NCBI GenBank assembly: GCA_013365325.1
Contig: JABVXV010000091.1
Location: forward strand, 62,001 to 126,000
Direction: 5' to 3'
Source of the DNA: Dipetalonema caudispina
Lineage: Eukaryota > Nematoda > Chromadorea > Rhabditida > Onchocercidae
DNA length: 64,000 bases
In this document: piece by piece, positions 1-34,985 of the stretch
How positions within the stretch are numbered: the first letter of the stretch is position 1
Layout of the letters: each line of letters opens with the position of its first letter
Position numbers and translations under genes: made by a program
The notes under the pieces: generated by a model
Told to the model about the DNA's origin: nothing
The model's database searches: none
What the model saw: the letters and a program-made list of their open reading frames with translations, nothing else

Positions 1-22325
<22,325 letters not shown>

Positions 22326-22437
22326 TTGGGATATTAGGGATTTTTTATCACCATACCAATTTGCTCGTATATTTAATGTTATTCCACTGGCAGCACTCAC
22401 TAGGTTTTCTTCAAGCTAATTTTATCTCTACAAGGGA

Positions 22438-22443
22438 AATAAA
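22438..22443 (+). terminator. AATAAA poly(A) signal, neurobeachin
   Basis: A canonical AATAAA hexamer 113 nt after the neurobeachin stop codon (22323-22325), a suitable distance for the 3' end of that transcript. Position-based inference. Confidence 0.5.
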
Positions 22444-23670
22444 TTATTGGTCAATTATTTCGTCATCGATTATGTTATCGCAATTACCTGTCTTAACTTG
22501 ATATTGTGATATGTTGTTAAAAAATTGTGATTTACTTTTGGTTTGGTTTGGTTTGTTTAGTGATTCTTTCGATTCCCATTTGTGATTAACAACGTGAGAA
22601 TGAATGTAATGGCAAACGTACACACGCACACGGATAGACACATGCATATCAGCTTTCCTGTTTTTTTTTTTTCTAGTATATAACTTATAGAGATTACTTC
22701 ATCAGTAGAATGGGAATGCCAATAATGTGAATTTACAATTAAGCATATCTGAATATTTTGGTCTAAATAGTCGTACTGCCTGGTACATATAAGGAGAAAG
22801 TTTTGAAATGTTCAGAAACAGCACTCCTATACTTTGTGTACCTTATCCATTTCATTTATAAGCTATCTTAAGTTGATACTGTTACTTGTTCCGGACTCGT
22901 GATAATCGTTTCTTGTTCAGTTTAGAAATTATCTTTGCTCATCGCTGTGATCAATAAATCGTTGATTTGGTTATAAAAAGTAACCATGGGAAAAATGCTA
23001 TTCATATACGTAATATGATAAGGACTAGGTAATGCTGAAGCATAAACAGAACATCCATTTTGAATTTTTTAAAGCTATTATTGATGGGTTATAAATGAAC
23101 AAGCGGAGTAGACCATTGATGATTACTGTAAAGCTTTCTCGAGGGACTGGTAATATATGTCCTGCGCATCACGGACCCATCGAATTGCAGGACAGCCGTA
23201 TCGAAATAGATGAATATTTCAAATATCGCAGTCTTAACCGCTTATGAATGAATGCTGTCATAATGCAGAATTTGTAAATGCTCAGCATTAGGCTACCGGA
23301 TAATCGTTTTTGACGTAAAAAACATTAAAAGCAGAATACGGTTACTCATCCACGACCTTTACACGATATCGATATATGGTCCATACTGTATGAGCTTATT
23401 TCACGTCATACGTGCTAGCAGATATGTAACTATATGATCATTCTACGATTACTATGTGCTCACTGAACTGGCAATAGTGATTTAAATGGTGGAAAGCGTT
23501 TACAGCTCCTAGAAAGTTAAGATAGGAACAGAAGACATTTATATACAAGAGAATATTTAAAAGTAGGAATGGATGAACAAAAAGAAGCATATCCCACTAT
23601 GTACAATGAAAGAAAATAAAGTAATAAAACTAGCCATCTTAAGGAATTACTTAAGATACTTTTAACTTCT

Positions 23671-23676
23671 TTTATT
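23671..23676 (-). terminator. AATAAA poly(A) signal, rbc-2
   Basis: TTTATT on the + strand, read as AATAAA on the rbc-2 strand, about 150 nt past the rbc-2 stop (23828-23826). Inferred from position. Confidence 0.4.
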
Positions 23677-23825
23677 GTGGGTAGTAAACAGCTTTTGGGA
23701 AAGAATTATATAAATTAGTAGCAAAATATAGAGTTCATAGCCTTAAAAAACCTCGAATTACAAAACAACAATCCCTGCTGGAAACGAATCCATATTTAAA
23801 TTATAAAATGCTTCCAAAATTGCTT

Positions 23826-26800
23826 CTAGAAAGCAAACCTAAACTCTTTGCTATTTGGGAGCATCAAAGTGACCGATTTGAGAGAGATCCATACTAAACG
23901 AGCTCTGAAGGGTTGGTGCGTACCGTTAGGAGAGAGAACTGGAAATATTCCAGGTGCTGACTGTGATTTGACACACTTTAACTGACTCTGACCCATGCCC
24001 TGTAAACACCATACGTTACTGAAGTTTTGTGCAACTGAAAGCAGCAGACGATACAATACACAGGTTCATCTATGTGTCTCGAAGCAACTTCTCGAAGAAC
24101 CGTCCAATAAACAAAAAATGAGATGCCAGCTAAGTAAATTTCATGACGGATGAGACCACGGATACTGCAGTTGTCTATAAATCTTAATAAAGAGAAAGGA
24201 CTGACCAGGAATGTTTGTGATGTTTGCCAAAATGATAATTTAGCTTCTTCTGCCCCATAAGTTGCTAAAAATTTGCCATCTTCCGAAAATGCCACTGCTG
24301 TAACGGCACCCTTGTGAGCCTGCAGCGTCTAAAACTTGCTAACATTTATAAGTTCTTTTATGAAATGCTGTTGTTATATCAAAAAGATATTGAAAGCATT
24401 CTATTTTATAAAACTATTCCATATGGAATATAACCCATCCTTCTAGTTCGTCAAATTTCTTTTTTCAGAAATTTTTACCATACTTTTCTAATTTTGGCTT
24501 CATCACACTATAAAGAAGATGATAACTTGTCTTAATGAACTAAAATTACGAATAATACTAAAAAAAAGGCAATACCTGTGCTTTGGCAGCTCTTAGTTCA
24601 TGAACGACTACCGTGCCATTTCGCCCACCAAACGCAATGCGGCGGGTATTCGGACAGTATGCAACCATGTAAAACCAAAAAAAAAGAAAACCATTATTTT
24701 TTTTTAAAATTTGTTGATGTATTTAATATAGTCCAAACAAAGATTTTATAAATAAAGTTAGTGCATAATAGTAGATGGAACATTGTAGAAATCAATATAC
24801 GTGACCAGAAAGACGGCATACCTTGTTATTGGTGGGAAGATTTCTGACAATGATTTATGCTTAAGCAATGATGCATCCAAGCAGTGGACAAGTATATCAC
24901 CCACCTGAAATCATTACCTGTAAGGAAAACAAAAAAAGCCAAAATAGAAAACTTCAATTTCACAACTCTAATTCAAACTATATTTATCGCAAAACTACCG
25001 GGATCATCAAGTCGGCAACGTTCGTGTATTCTTTTTCCGAGAGCAATTCCATGATACGCAGTACCTCCGCTCGACATTTCAGTAGTGGACTGCTAGTCGA
25101 ATGTTGAATAGTTTGATGTTGTGCAACACTATTGTAACGGGCTACCTTAACCAAAATACACATGAAAACAGTAAGAAATCAAAAATATTTCGTTGAGTAA
25201 AGGCTTCAAACAAAAATAAAAAAGTCCAAGGAAAAAGAACAACTAACACAGACGAATCAGATGTTTTTACATAATGACATCATGACATTGTGATTATGGC
25301 TATTAAAAAACTTTCACTATCAATAATTATAAGACGAAGGAAATTTTCATGACAATAACATAACCAACTTCTTTACTTAATGCCGTGATTACTGCAGGTG
25401 GTCGCGATGTAGCAATTAAACTTAATGCATGACGTGCGGTATGACAAACATCTACTGATGGAGTTAAAATAGCCGCTGTAGTATCCCTGCAAATTTGCCT
25501 AAATAGAATGTCAGTGAGAACCGTTTTTATTCTAATATGCATAGAATAAAAGCAAAAAAATAACAGTATGTTCTGATAGATTAACAATAAAGGATTACAC
25601 AGATTGCTTATCGGGACTAGTAGCCAATTCCAAAAGAATCAGCAAGAGTTTAGTGATATCCAGATGAGGTTGCCAAACGCTGAAGCCTCGTCCGATCAAA
25701 TCTACGGCAGCACGACGAAGTGGTGAATGAAATGGTAATAGTGTTGTTGGTGGAGCAATAAGCAGTTCTAAGAGGGACTGTGCAGTAGCTCGTGAAATAT
25801 CCAACTATAAATTAATTCAAAAATTAAACCGACTTCGACTGCTGTCAATCTTTACTAATGGCTGCAATATTTCAAACATCAAGCTTATCAACTTATTAAT
25901 AATAATAATGACACTTCCCACCAGAAACCTTATTATAGTTGGGTCATCATTACAACTAACCTTGCTCATTTCGTCTGGAAATTCGGCACCAATCACTCCA
26001 AGCAATATTAATGATGTTGCTTGATTTCGTCGAATTTGCTGTACGCCAGCCTCTTTTGACAACTTAACATCCACTGTAACAGAATCTAGCTAACACATCT
26101 AACATTCGGAAGATTCTCTTCATCCTCACTCCAACATTATTTATTAGAGTACAGAGTCGAAGTTTTGACCATCCCATGATTAATTATAAGCAATTAATGA
26201 GTACAGATAACATAAGAAGAGAAATAAAAAATTCAATCGAAAAAAAGGAAGGATGGAGATGAACAGGAAACAACAATTTATTGAAATAATCCTTCATTTG
26301 TATGAAAAATTTGACATTTCTCATTTGGATTAACCTCACCATTGACAGTTGGATTTGGGAGCGCTTTTTCGCCCTTGCGATGAGGAATTGGAGGTGGCTG
26401 AGAAGCACCGGCTGTTCCAAGAGCGGTATTCATAGATGCTATCAAAGCACGATTACCAAAAATTGAAAGGGTAGGATCCAGAAGGGTTGGAAGAAATGCA
26501 GACCACGACTCCACCAAACGTTTTCTACCATTGACACTAAGACGCGTTAATTCTCTAGTCAATAGTGCCTGAGCGGCCATTCTCACTTCTAAGCATCGGT
26601 CTTGCCATCTGAAGCTCATCATATAAAGAGTCAAATTTATAAAAGTACTGCTGTCCACTTTACAGAAAGGATATAATTTGCAGTAGTACTTAAGAGAGGT
26701 ATGTTAAATGCAGAATTTCAAACGAAGTTTAAAGAAATAAAATTGAAAGCAAAAAAAAAAACCTTTTTGCGAGTAATTCTATCCTTGGTGGGCAATAAAT

Positions 26801-29800
26801 ACTCTTCGGTTTGATTAAATCAGGCAACAGACAACAGTGCAGCGCAGCAATTAACGACCAGCCTTGTTTTAACTGCAAATCGTTCTCGTGAGACTCAGCA
26901 CCGGACGAACGTAATGAAGAGTTTCTGGAAAACCATAAGAACAGAAATTAATACTAATAATATCAATATAACATTAAGCTGATATGAAAACTCCATCTAC
27001 ATTAGTTTCATAACGAAACTGAAATCCCCAAACGACATCAATTATTTTGATTGTGAGGCGTAAAATAAATGGATTACGACCAATCAGAAAATATCTTCAT
27101 TCCTAACAGTTCATATGTAATTTAAAATAGTAGTTGTAACCTCATAAGAATATTCCTCTTAGTGATATCAAAAGAGGCGCCATGTAATGACATCAAGGTA
27201 TTCGCGAGAGCAATAACCGCCAACAGATGCGCTGTTGTCAAAGAACTGCCGGTGGTCCATCGAACAGAACTTGCAAAACTATCAAATGAAGTGCCACTAC
27301 TGAATTTTCCTGTAGGCATGTATACCGCTAGATGTCCTAAAATAAATAATCTGAATCATAATATTTACCTGACTGTATATCCAGCTTAAATATATAATAG
27401 CTACTCATATCGAATGAGAAAAACAAACAGATCGTAATGTGAAAAGCGGACCAATGCTTCATAACCTCCTAACTCGCAAGATTTGGAATGCAGCATTTGA
27501 ATATTGGCAAAGCGTCTGTTCTCAGTAAAATAATCAAAAGATTATGCCAATTTGAAAACACAATGAAATGACAAACCCTGTCGCGATTCAACACCAAAAC
27601 TTAATGGTATCGATGGTTTTACGAGGCGCAATTTTTTCAAGCAAACTTCATCCAAATCAGCATCAAGAGTCCAGGCGTATAATAAACTCATACAGAGCTT
27701 CGCAACATCCAGGTAGAGGTTAGATCCCGTCTGCCATGCAATTTTCGACACAGCCGTACGAGAATCTGACTGTTGCTTACCCATCAATATTGTTGACAAT
27801 GACTTGTTTTCCATATTTTCACCAGATGAAAATTCATTTTCGAGTATTAGAAGGCCAGCTGAAATTATAATTACCTGTAGCTTGATAAAAGATAGCAAAA
27901 TTTGTGAATAAAATTAGAAATGTGGAAATCAAAACGTACCGATCAAAGAGTCAATGTTGAAAAATACAAGATGTGGTGAACTAGGTGCCTTAGTCATAGC
28001 CTGAATGCTCATTGGAGGTGGCATTTCCAGCACTTTTTCAGCTGTGTTTACGACTTTTCCATCTCGATTCCCAGTTGCAATTTGTTTCATCTGGAATTTT
28101 TGAATTAAAAATAAGTTTGAAAATAACTTTACTGAAAGGCATAAAAACGATCTATGCATTATATTCCGTAATTATACCTCTGGATACTTAGTGTAAAATA
28201 CGGTGATATACAGTTGCAGGCAACTCCTATTAATTTGAAGTATGTTTCAACGAAAAAAGCGAAGTCAAACTTTGAAATTGCAAGAAAATATACCACAAGT
28301 ATGTTTTTGTTTCTCAAAGCACGAAGCATTTGGACAGCTTGTGAAGCACCAGCCTCATCGTCTATCTCGGCTACACCAACTTGTTCATTACACGCTACCA
28401 GAATTTCTTCTGACATTTGTCCGTTAACGATTCTTTCCAAACTTGCTGGAAGATAACGAAACAATACTTACTTAATCATACAATGTTTGGCTGACAAATA
28501 TTAAAGTATATACAGTATATTCATAGTCACAACTTTCCAGATGCATTTATTTAATGAAAATATTTAAAGAAAAAATTTATTGTACTTTTATTCTTAAGCT
28601 TGCTATTACAAACGTATATAAACAGAAAATTCATATTCATTAGAGACTCAACCTTTCAATAAACATAAGCTTCTTTGATGAGTTTCTACACTTCCTTCAT
28701 GTGAAGGAAAATTCTTTTTTTTTTTTTGTAATAGAACATGTAAAATGCAGTGTAATCAAAGTAGAATGGGAAATTACAAATAACTTGGACTAATAATCAA
28801 CGACATTCTAATCTAACTACAGATACGAAACACATACCGGTATCCATTTGCCACACATAAACAGTTTCATCTTCACATTTCAACAGCAGGAAATTATCCA
28901 GTGGTCGCCATTTTATATCCACTATTGGAAATAATTGCCGGCTTGCCAACAGTAGACATTTGTTTTCTTTCAAAGATAAAAGCGCGGCTGAATTATCTCC
29001 AGCTATTGAACAAATCGCATGGAGAACTCTTGGCTGAAATAACAGATTTGAAATATATGGATGTCGTGCTGCAAAACATATAATCACCGAAAAATGTCCC
29101 GGTAACATACACTGCATGTTTCCGGAGGAATAAGCATACGTAAGATTGGACCGCCTTGGACACAAAATCGGTATAATCTTGATCCGGTATTCAAATTCCA
29201 AGTTATAACAGAAAAGTCGCTGGATCCAGATAACAATATCTGCTGGTCATATCGCGGATGTTCTTCATGTGGATACAGAAAACATGTTACAGCAGCAGTA
29301 TGACCATACAGATGCCGACAACTGAACTCTGTAATATAGCTTCATCGCCAATGGTATTTAACATCTTAAAAATATCTAGATACAAAATCATATTTTATTT
29401 AACAAATAGAAGCAAATGGTAACCTTCGTTTTTGGTTAACAGTTGTTTTGAAATGGCGTCACAACCGTACATAAGGATTATAGCCCCGTCGCCACGTCCA
29501 ATAAGAAGGCGTCCTTGGTTGCTAACGTAGTGAGTAGCTGTAACCTCGCAATCATCCTAAACTATAGCAGGTTACTCTACCTTTATTAACTACTTCCGAA
29601 ATTAGCAATAATTTATGATTATACACATACTTCATTGTATATGGATGGCGGCGAGTTTTTCAAGTTATTCCACTGACAATTCATGTTCGTTTCCAGCTTG
29701 GGTTGCTCGAATATCACTTTATGTTTCGATTGTATTGGTACAACTTCATCAAACTCCCATAGCGCTATATTGCTTTCCGTATCGGCTCGACAAATAAGAT

Positions 29801-32614
29801 CAGAAGCTGAGATGCAAAATACCACGTGTGCTGGCCGCTGAAAATGGATACTTGATGAAAATGAAAATCATATAAGTAATACACTATAGCGATATAAAAA
29901 ACAGAAAGATGCACTTCTGAATATTTACCGATCGTTTAGAAAAGGATCACCAACCAGATTATTAGTTGATTTGTTTTGCAAAATCATCAGCAATGTCGGA
30001 TCATCATGTACATCCACCTCACTCTCTGAGGCACTGCCACAAGAAAGTAACCTAAATACAAAAAAAAAAAAGAATGCGTGCTTCCGACGGCTACCAAAAC
30101 AAATCCAAGCGGGTAATCTAGTACTACCAAACTTCACAGATGATCTCATACCTTTCTTATTAACGTAAAACTTACGAATGGGGAAGCTGATAAATATATA
30201 CAGAGCCATCTGCGTAAGCTACTGCAGATCGTTCACCAGACAATAATTTCCCGTCACATATTTGCTTTTCAGAAAAATAAACAACTAAACGGTTAAGATC
30301 AGCCAGTTGAAATACCTGGAAAAGGGCATAAGTACGACAAAAAAGTTATAAACAAATAAAATAGTAAAGATGGAGGAGTGGACGAAATAATGAAACAATA
30401 TTATATCATGAAACTAAGATCGTCTATCTATCAATACGATATAATCTTTTCGATTTGCTTGAATGAAACATCTCTTGCTGCCTCTTTAGCATTGTTACTC
30501 ATCTCATGTCGTAATATCTTTGATTGGATTTTGTCACTTACAATTATTTCTTTCATTTCAAATCTAATACCGTAAGAACAAACCTGCCATGAACCAGAAT
30601 TAAATACCAGAAATATGGAAGGTGAAAAGGGATGCCAAGACATAGAACAAACTTCATTTGTCTCCACATTCCTCGATTCTGTCTCATAGATGGGCAAGTC
30701 CTGCATTTCTCTATTTGTCAGAAAAAGCGCACTTTTGATTGGTAGAATACAAAAGTAACAAATCTACTAATAAACAAATTTTCAAATCAGATGGTTACAA
30801 GCTCAACACTTTAGTTGCAAGAATATGATAATTTATATAATGACGTCTCAATTTATACACAGTTCGAGAAAAGATTTAAAGAGCAACAAACAAACCTTTT
30901 TCTCTAAGTCAAATAATACCCAAACCTTCACCATACCACATGTCGTCATGCCTAATACTGCATCTAAAATGAAACAATTAAAATGGAGGTAGACCATCGG
31001 ATAATTTACGAACAAAGTCACTGTCTTTATTATTCAACAGTTTTCCCTTTATCATTCAATCATGAGAAAAATTATGGATCATCAATATAAAGCATAAAAT
31101 AAAATCTGTTTGCCATCCAATTCATATGAAAACAGCCGCTATAAATTTTGTTCTGATATTAATTCAGTAATTATTCTTTAATAAAGTCATAAAACTCACT
31201 GTATGCTCCTAACTTAACTATAAAAATTTACGCAAATTATATTTTAATTACCCAACTGTTCATGAGAATAACTAAAATCTATAATGTTACGAAAAGAATA
31301 ATGTTACGGAAAGCGTGATTTACCGACTGTTTTCCACCCAAGCGAGCTTAACAAATAACTCTCTTAATAACATCATCATCTACCAATAATAATTTCAATT
31401 AAATAAGCATGGAATAAGAAATAAGTAGCTCAGGTAAGATGAGTGTGGTATGGTTCCATGGCATTGCTGGACAAATGATCACACACTAATAACACAGCAA
31501 AAGCATTGCCTGAAAGCTGCGATAATCCTCCTAACTAAATGACGTGATATATTTTGAAACATTCATACCCTGTTTGCTCGGTTGACTGATGATAGTGAAT
31601 GCAGCTAACCAATCTGGCTCTATTCGTGAACTTAGAGTGAAAAGTATATTCATATCCTGTGGATCAATCACCACTACTTCTGCGTAATCTCCTATACAAT
31701 ACAATCCGCACAAACTAAAGGAACCACTAGTCATACGCTGAAACATCCACATATAACATTCACAGTTATCCAATTTGTACCATAAATGAAGGTAAACAGG
31801 GTAGACATTACATTCACTAGAAAAGATGTTCAGCTGGAGGAAAGCGGAAATGAATGATCGTTTTAAGATAACAAACGGAAGACCAATATGATGCTGACTC
31901 TAACTTGAAAATCTTCTGGAAGAAATTGTGTGAAGAAATACTAACTTACATAGGGAACAATTTGTCGGTGCACATGAGCCATGAAGGTATTATCAATGCT
32001 ACGTCCATCTGTGCTATCCCACAACGTCAACTGGCCGTCTGCAGAAGCGCTCACAAATCTTCTGAAACTGACTAGCGCATGTTATCCAGAATAGATTCCA
32101 AATTCGTATCATCTAAACTATATGCTTCAATAAAAGTAATATAACGTGAGTTAATATTAAGTGGTTTTAAAAGGAAAAAGACTCTTTCATTTTAGACAAA
32201 GTCTTCGATAAAATATTACGTCAAGTTTTGAGTGGTATCTGTAGCTGATAAAGCCGTAATCGGAGCTTCATGTCCAAGCAACATCATTTGGGCCTGTAAA
32301 TTCCCGTCATATTTTTCCCATAGTATCAAGGTACCATCATCGGCTCCTGAAATGTGTAGCGTGTATATTTTTGCAATCTTATTTTCATGAATTTTACGGA
32401 TGATCTGTCTGAAACTTGACAGCTTTCATGAGTGCCCGTCTGAATTTTCACAACTTTCATGGATGATATGTTGTTGAATTTGTCCACTACTTTTACCTGT
32501 GATGATGACTGCACCATTTTTAAAGCACTGTAAACAGTTAATGCGATGTTTTGGTGGCTTTTTACCCCAAAGAGCAACTGCAACTGCCAAACTTGATTGT
32601 GGTGTTGCTGTCAT
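23826..32614 (-). CDS. rbc-2: Rabconnectin-3 beta / WDR7 homologue
   Basis: WD40 protein that pairs with the DMXL/rabconnectin-3 alpha subunit and promotes V-ATPase assembly on endosomes and synaptic vesicles. 26 exons, 1342 aa (human WDR7 about 1490): 32614-32497, 32346-32220, 32061-31950, 31737-31569, 30963-30896, 30700-30584, 30315-30176, 30051-29929, 29850-29631, 29556-29424, 29328-29111, 29033-28838, 28445-28294, 28090-27940, 27858-27577, 27336-27141, 26924-26763, 26608-26340, 26073-25961, 25804-25599, 25498-25369, 25145-24999, 24904-24822, 24675-24576, 24328-24206, 23999-23826. Family landmarks: ALWGKKPPKHRINCL at the N-terminus, KWRPLDNF and VYVWQMDTG in the first WD block, HLLAVIALANTLMSLHGA, RWQDRCLEVRMAAQALL, LILLGVIGAEFPDE, ARHALSLIATSRPPA, and the C-terminal WD block HKGAVTAVAFSEDGKFLATY. 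The intron before 24675 ends in TG instead of AG. Exon 21 could start at 25486 instead of 25498. Confidence 0.95.
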
Positions 32615-33370
32615 GATTCTGAAATGGAGCTTATTTATTTTTTTCAATCTGGATACTTGAAGACATGAGGGCTGTGGTATATTTAAATGATCAAATACAT
32701 TATGTAGAGCACCATGAAGTAATATACACATAAGCTACCAAGAATTCATGGCGGATTTACAAATGACGCAAACCTATCAGGCACAAGGCAACACAAGACA
32801 CGTTAACGTTGACATATACGTGTAGTGTGCATATACACATCTATAGCAGATTTATTGATGCGTGCCCAACTGCCTAACGTATCACTTCACTCTTAACCCC
32901 TAATCAACTTTACAATAAGCAAACTCAATAATGCCCCCCCAAATAGCACAGTTCATTGCATATAACAACTATGCAACACGTCCACATCGAAATGAACATT
33001 GAGGCTAAGACGGGGAAAGAAGTGTTATACGTCAATGGTTGGGGTTAATATTCCACGTCTTTTCATAAATGTACAGAAGACTTTTACTTAACATAAGGTT
33101 AGCAAATGGACCGTTTTAGAAAGTAATCTTGGGTATACGTTTAATTGTTTGACTTGCAGAATTATGCACTTCCTAAATTGGAACCAGTAATTTGGATAAA
33201 GTTCTCTTAAAGAAGGGATAGTTCAAGATTCGTCTTCGTGCTTGGGAATAATTCGAATTGTTTAGCATATAACAGGGCTTCTTAGGAAATTTTGTCTGAC
33301 AAACTCAGTTTAAACTGATTTTATTCCTTTTGCAGAGAACTTGCAGAAAGGAAAGTGTTAGACGCATACA
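32615..33370. promoter_or_regulatory. Divergent promoter region, rbc-2 / prefoldin 5
   Basis: About 750 bp separate the divergent start codons of rbc-2 (-) and prefoldin 5 (+). The promoters and 5' UTRs of both genes must lie here unless there are distant 5' exons. I see no coding sequence and no motif I can name with confidence; a CT-rich tract ending in CAG at about 33321-33335 could be a splice or trans-splice acceptor for prefoldin 5. Confidence 0.4.
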
Positions 33371-34564
33371 ATGATGGAAGTATCCAACGAGAAACAAGCC
33401 ATTCCAATTGCTGATTTAGGTGTCGATCAGCTTACTTATTTTCAGCGGCAACTTGAGCAGGAAATTGCTTTTCTCACTGAGTCCTTAAAGGTTATGATTT
33501 CCATATTCCGCTTTATTTTCCGATTAGTAGGCGTGGTGAATACTTCATACCTTATCAATTCACCGTTTAGGTGGATGAGTTTTGATAACATTTCAAAAAA
33601 AAGTCTGTCGTTATTTCAAAGTATTGAGGACAAAGGGTGCTTATCTGATAGCAATTGACATCTATTTTACATCGAAAGTTAATGGTAGGGTTCGTTATTG
33701 GCTGATACTTCCTTGTAAAGTTGTTTAAGGAAATTGCTGCCGTTTGGTGGTGTTGCAACTTTATTTATGGTGATTTTAGGAACTAAAGATTTTCGAATCA
33801 AAATTTATCGCAAGCGAAGAATCAGTGATGAATGCAGCCAAAGTCCCCAGTGATGGTGAAATTTTGGTACCATTAACAGAGTCGGCAAGTTTCCCTTTTC
33901 TTGTTTCCATAATTTTGAGTAGCTTATTATATATATTAATACTTTCAGTATTTTTGATATATTTCAAGCATACGTTTCGTTATTTTATGAGCACGAATAC
34001 CGAACGAAAGAGATTCATTTATTCCAAATATTCAAATTTATCATTCTTTCCTTTTTATTGTAGGCAATCATAGGTTTTGAGTTTTTCAGATGTATATTCC
34101 TGCAAAAATAGCTGATCCAAAAAATCATTTGATTGAGATCGGTACGGGGTATTTTGTGGAAATGAGCACTGAAAAAGCAGTGGATTACTTTAGGCGGAAA
34201 CAAGCTTTCTTGAAAAAACAGGTAAGTTTGCTCTAGAGAAATAACTTCCAATTCATATACCACATAAACTTGATGATATCGAAGAAATGTAGCGCATTAT
34301 TCTTATGGTACAAGTGCTCTTGAAATCTGAATTTTTTTATTATAAGCGTAATCTTAGATTTTCAATTCTGTTGTTGCTAAACTAAAATACTGATCAATGT
34401 TCAGAAGTACTATAAGAATTTTAATTTTAATTCAGATGGAAGTGATAGAGGGAGTGTTACCGGACAAATATCGAGCTAGAAATGCCATTGTTGACAATTT
34501 GCAGAAGAAAGTAAATGTGTATTGTTCTCAGGTTCAGATGAATAATGTGAATATTAAAAAGTAA
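33371..34564 (+). CDS. pfd-5: Prefoldin subunit 5
   Basis: Alpha-type subunit of the hexameric prefoldin co-chaperone, which delivers unfolded actin and tubulin to the CCT chaperonin in the cytosol. Four exons: 33371-33490, 33780-33884, 34090-34221, 34436-34564 (TAA), 161 aa, normal for the family. Visible landmarks: the N-terminal helix with LTYFQRQLEQEIAFL, the central beta hairpin segment VPLTES / MYIPAKIADPKNHLIEIG, GTGYFVEMSTEKAVDYFRRK, and a C-terminal coiled-coil helix. Two ATGs in tandem start the frame; the first is used. Intron 2 starts with GC (GCAAGT at 33885) and ends TTTTTCAG. Exos-9 follows on the same strand 421 bp downstream. The symbol is by homology. Confidence 0.93.
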
Positions 34565-34738
34565 AAGTGATCTCTTGCTTTCATGTTATTTTTGTACATA
34601 GTGACGCCAGTAAGTTTCTGAACTTTTAGTCATGTTGCAATTGATATGAGCCGTTCTTTTCTCTTCGTAAACATTTCAAATGTAATTTGTTTTTCAGTTC
34701 ATCGACCTTGGCTTTTTTATCTTGTTCTATAATTATTC

Positions 34739-34744
34739 AATAAA
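34739..34744 (+). terminator. AATAAA poly(A) signal, prefoldin 5
   Basis: AATAAA hexamer 175 nt after the prefoldin 5 stop and about 240 nt before the exos-9 ATG, consistent with 3' end formation between the two genes. Confidence 0.45.
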
Positions 34745-34985
34745 TATAAGTCATTTGATGGCCTTATCGTGTGTTGCTTCAAATGTAGCGTGTCGAAATA
34801 TCTTTTTCTTCCATAGATCTACATTAGATAAGTTCTAGGCATTAATAATCGATACTTTGCTATCATTTACATGTAAACGTTAGTTTTATTGCTGCAATCT
34901 CCGAATTACTTGTTTTTAATACAAAAAAACAAATAAAAATGGAAACTTCAGGCATATTATCCAGTAAGAGTCAAGTGTATTTTGG

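Larger units (their letters stand above)
22326..23825. other. Convergent intergenic region, neurobeachin / rbc-2
   Basis: The 1.5 kb between the stops of two convergent genes. It holds 3' UTR sequence and candidate poly(A) signals (22438 on +, 23676-23671 on -). I see no further coding exon; the open frames here are short and lack family similarity. Confidence 0.6.

Noticed and set aside
29925..30209. Use of the strong TTTTCAG acceptor at about 29841 for rbc-2 exon 9
   Set aside because: It puts the exon out of phase with the GTAAAT donor at 29928; the upstream ATCAAG acceptor (exon start 29850) keeps the frame.
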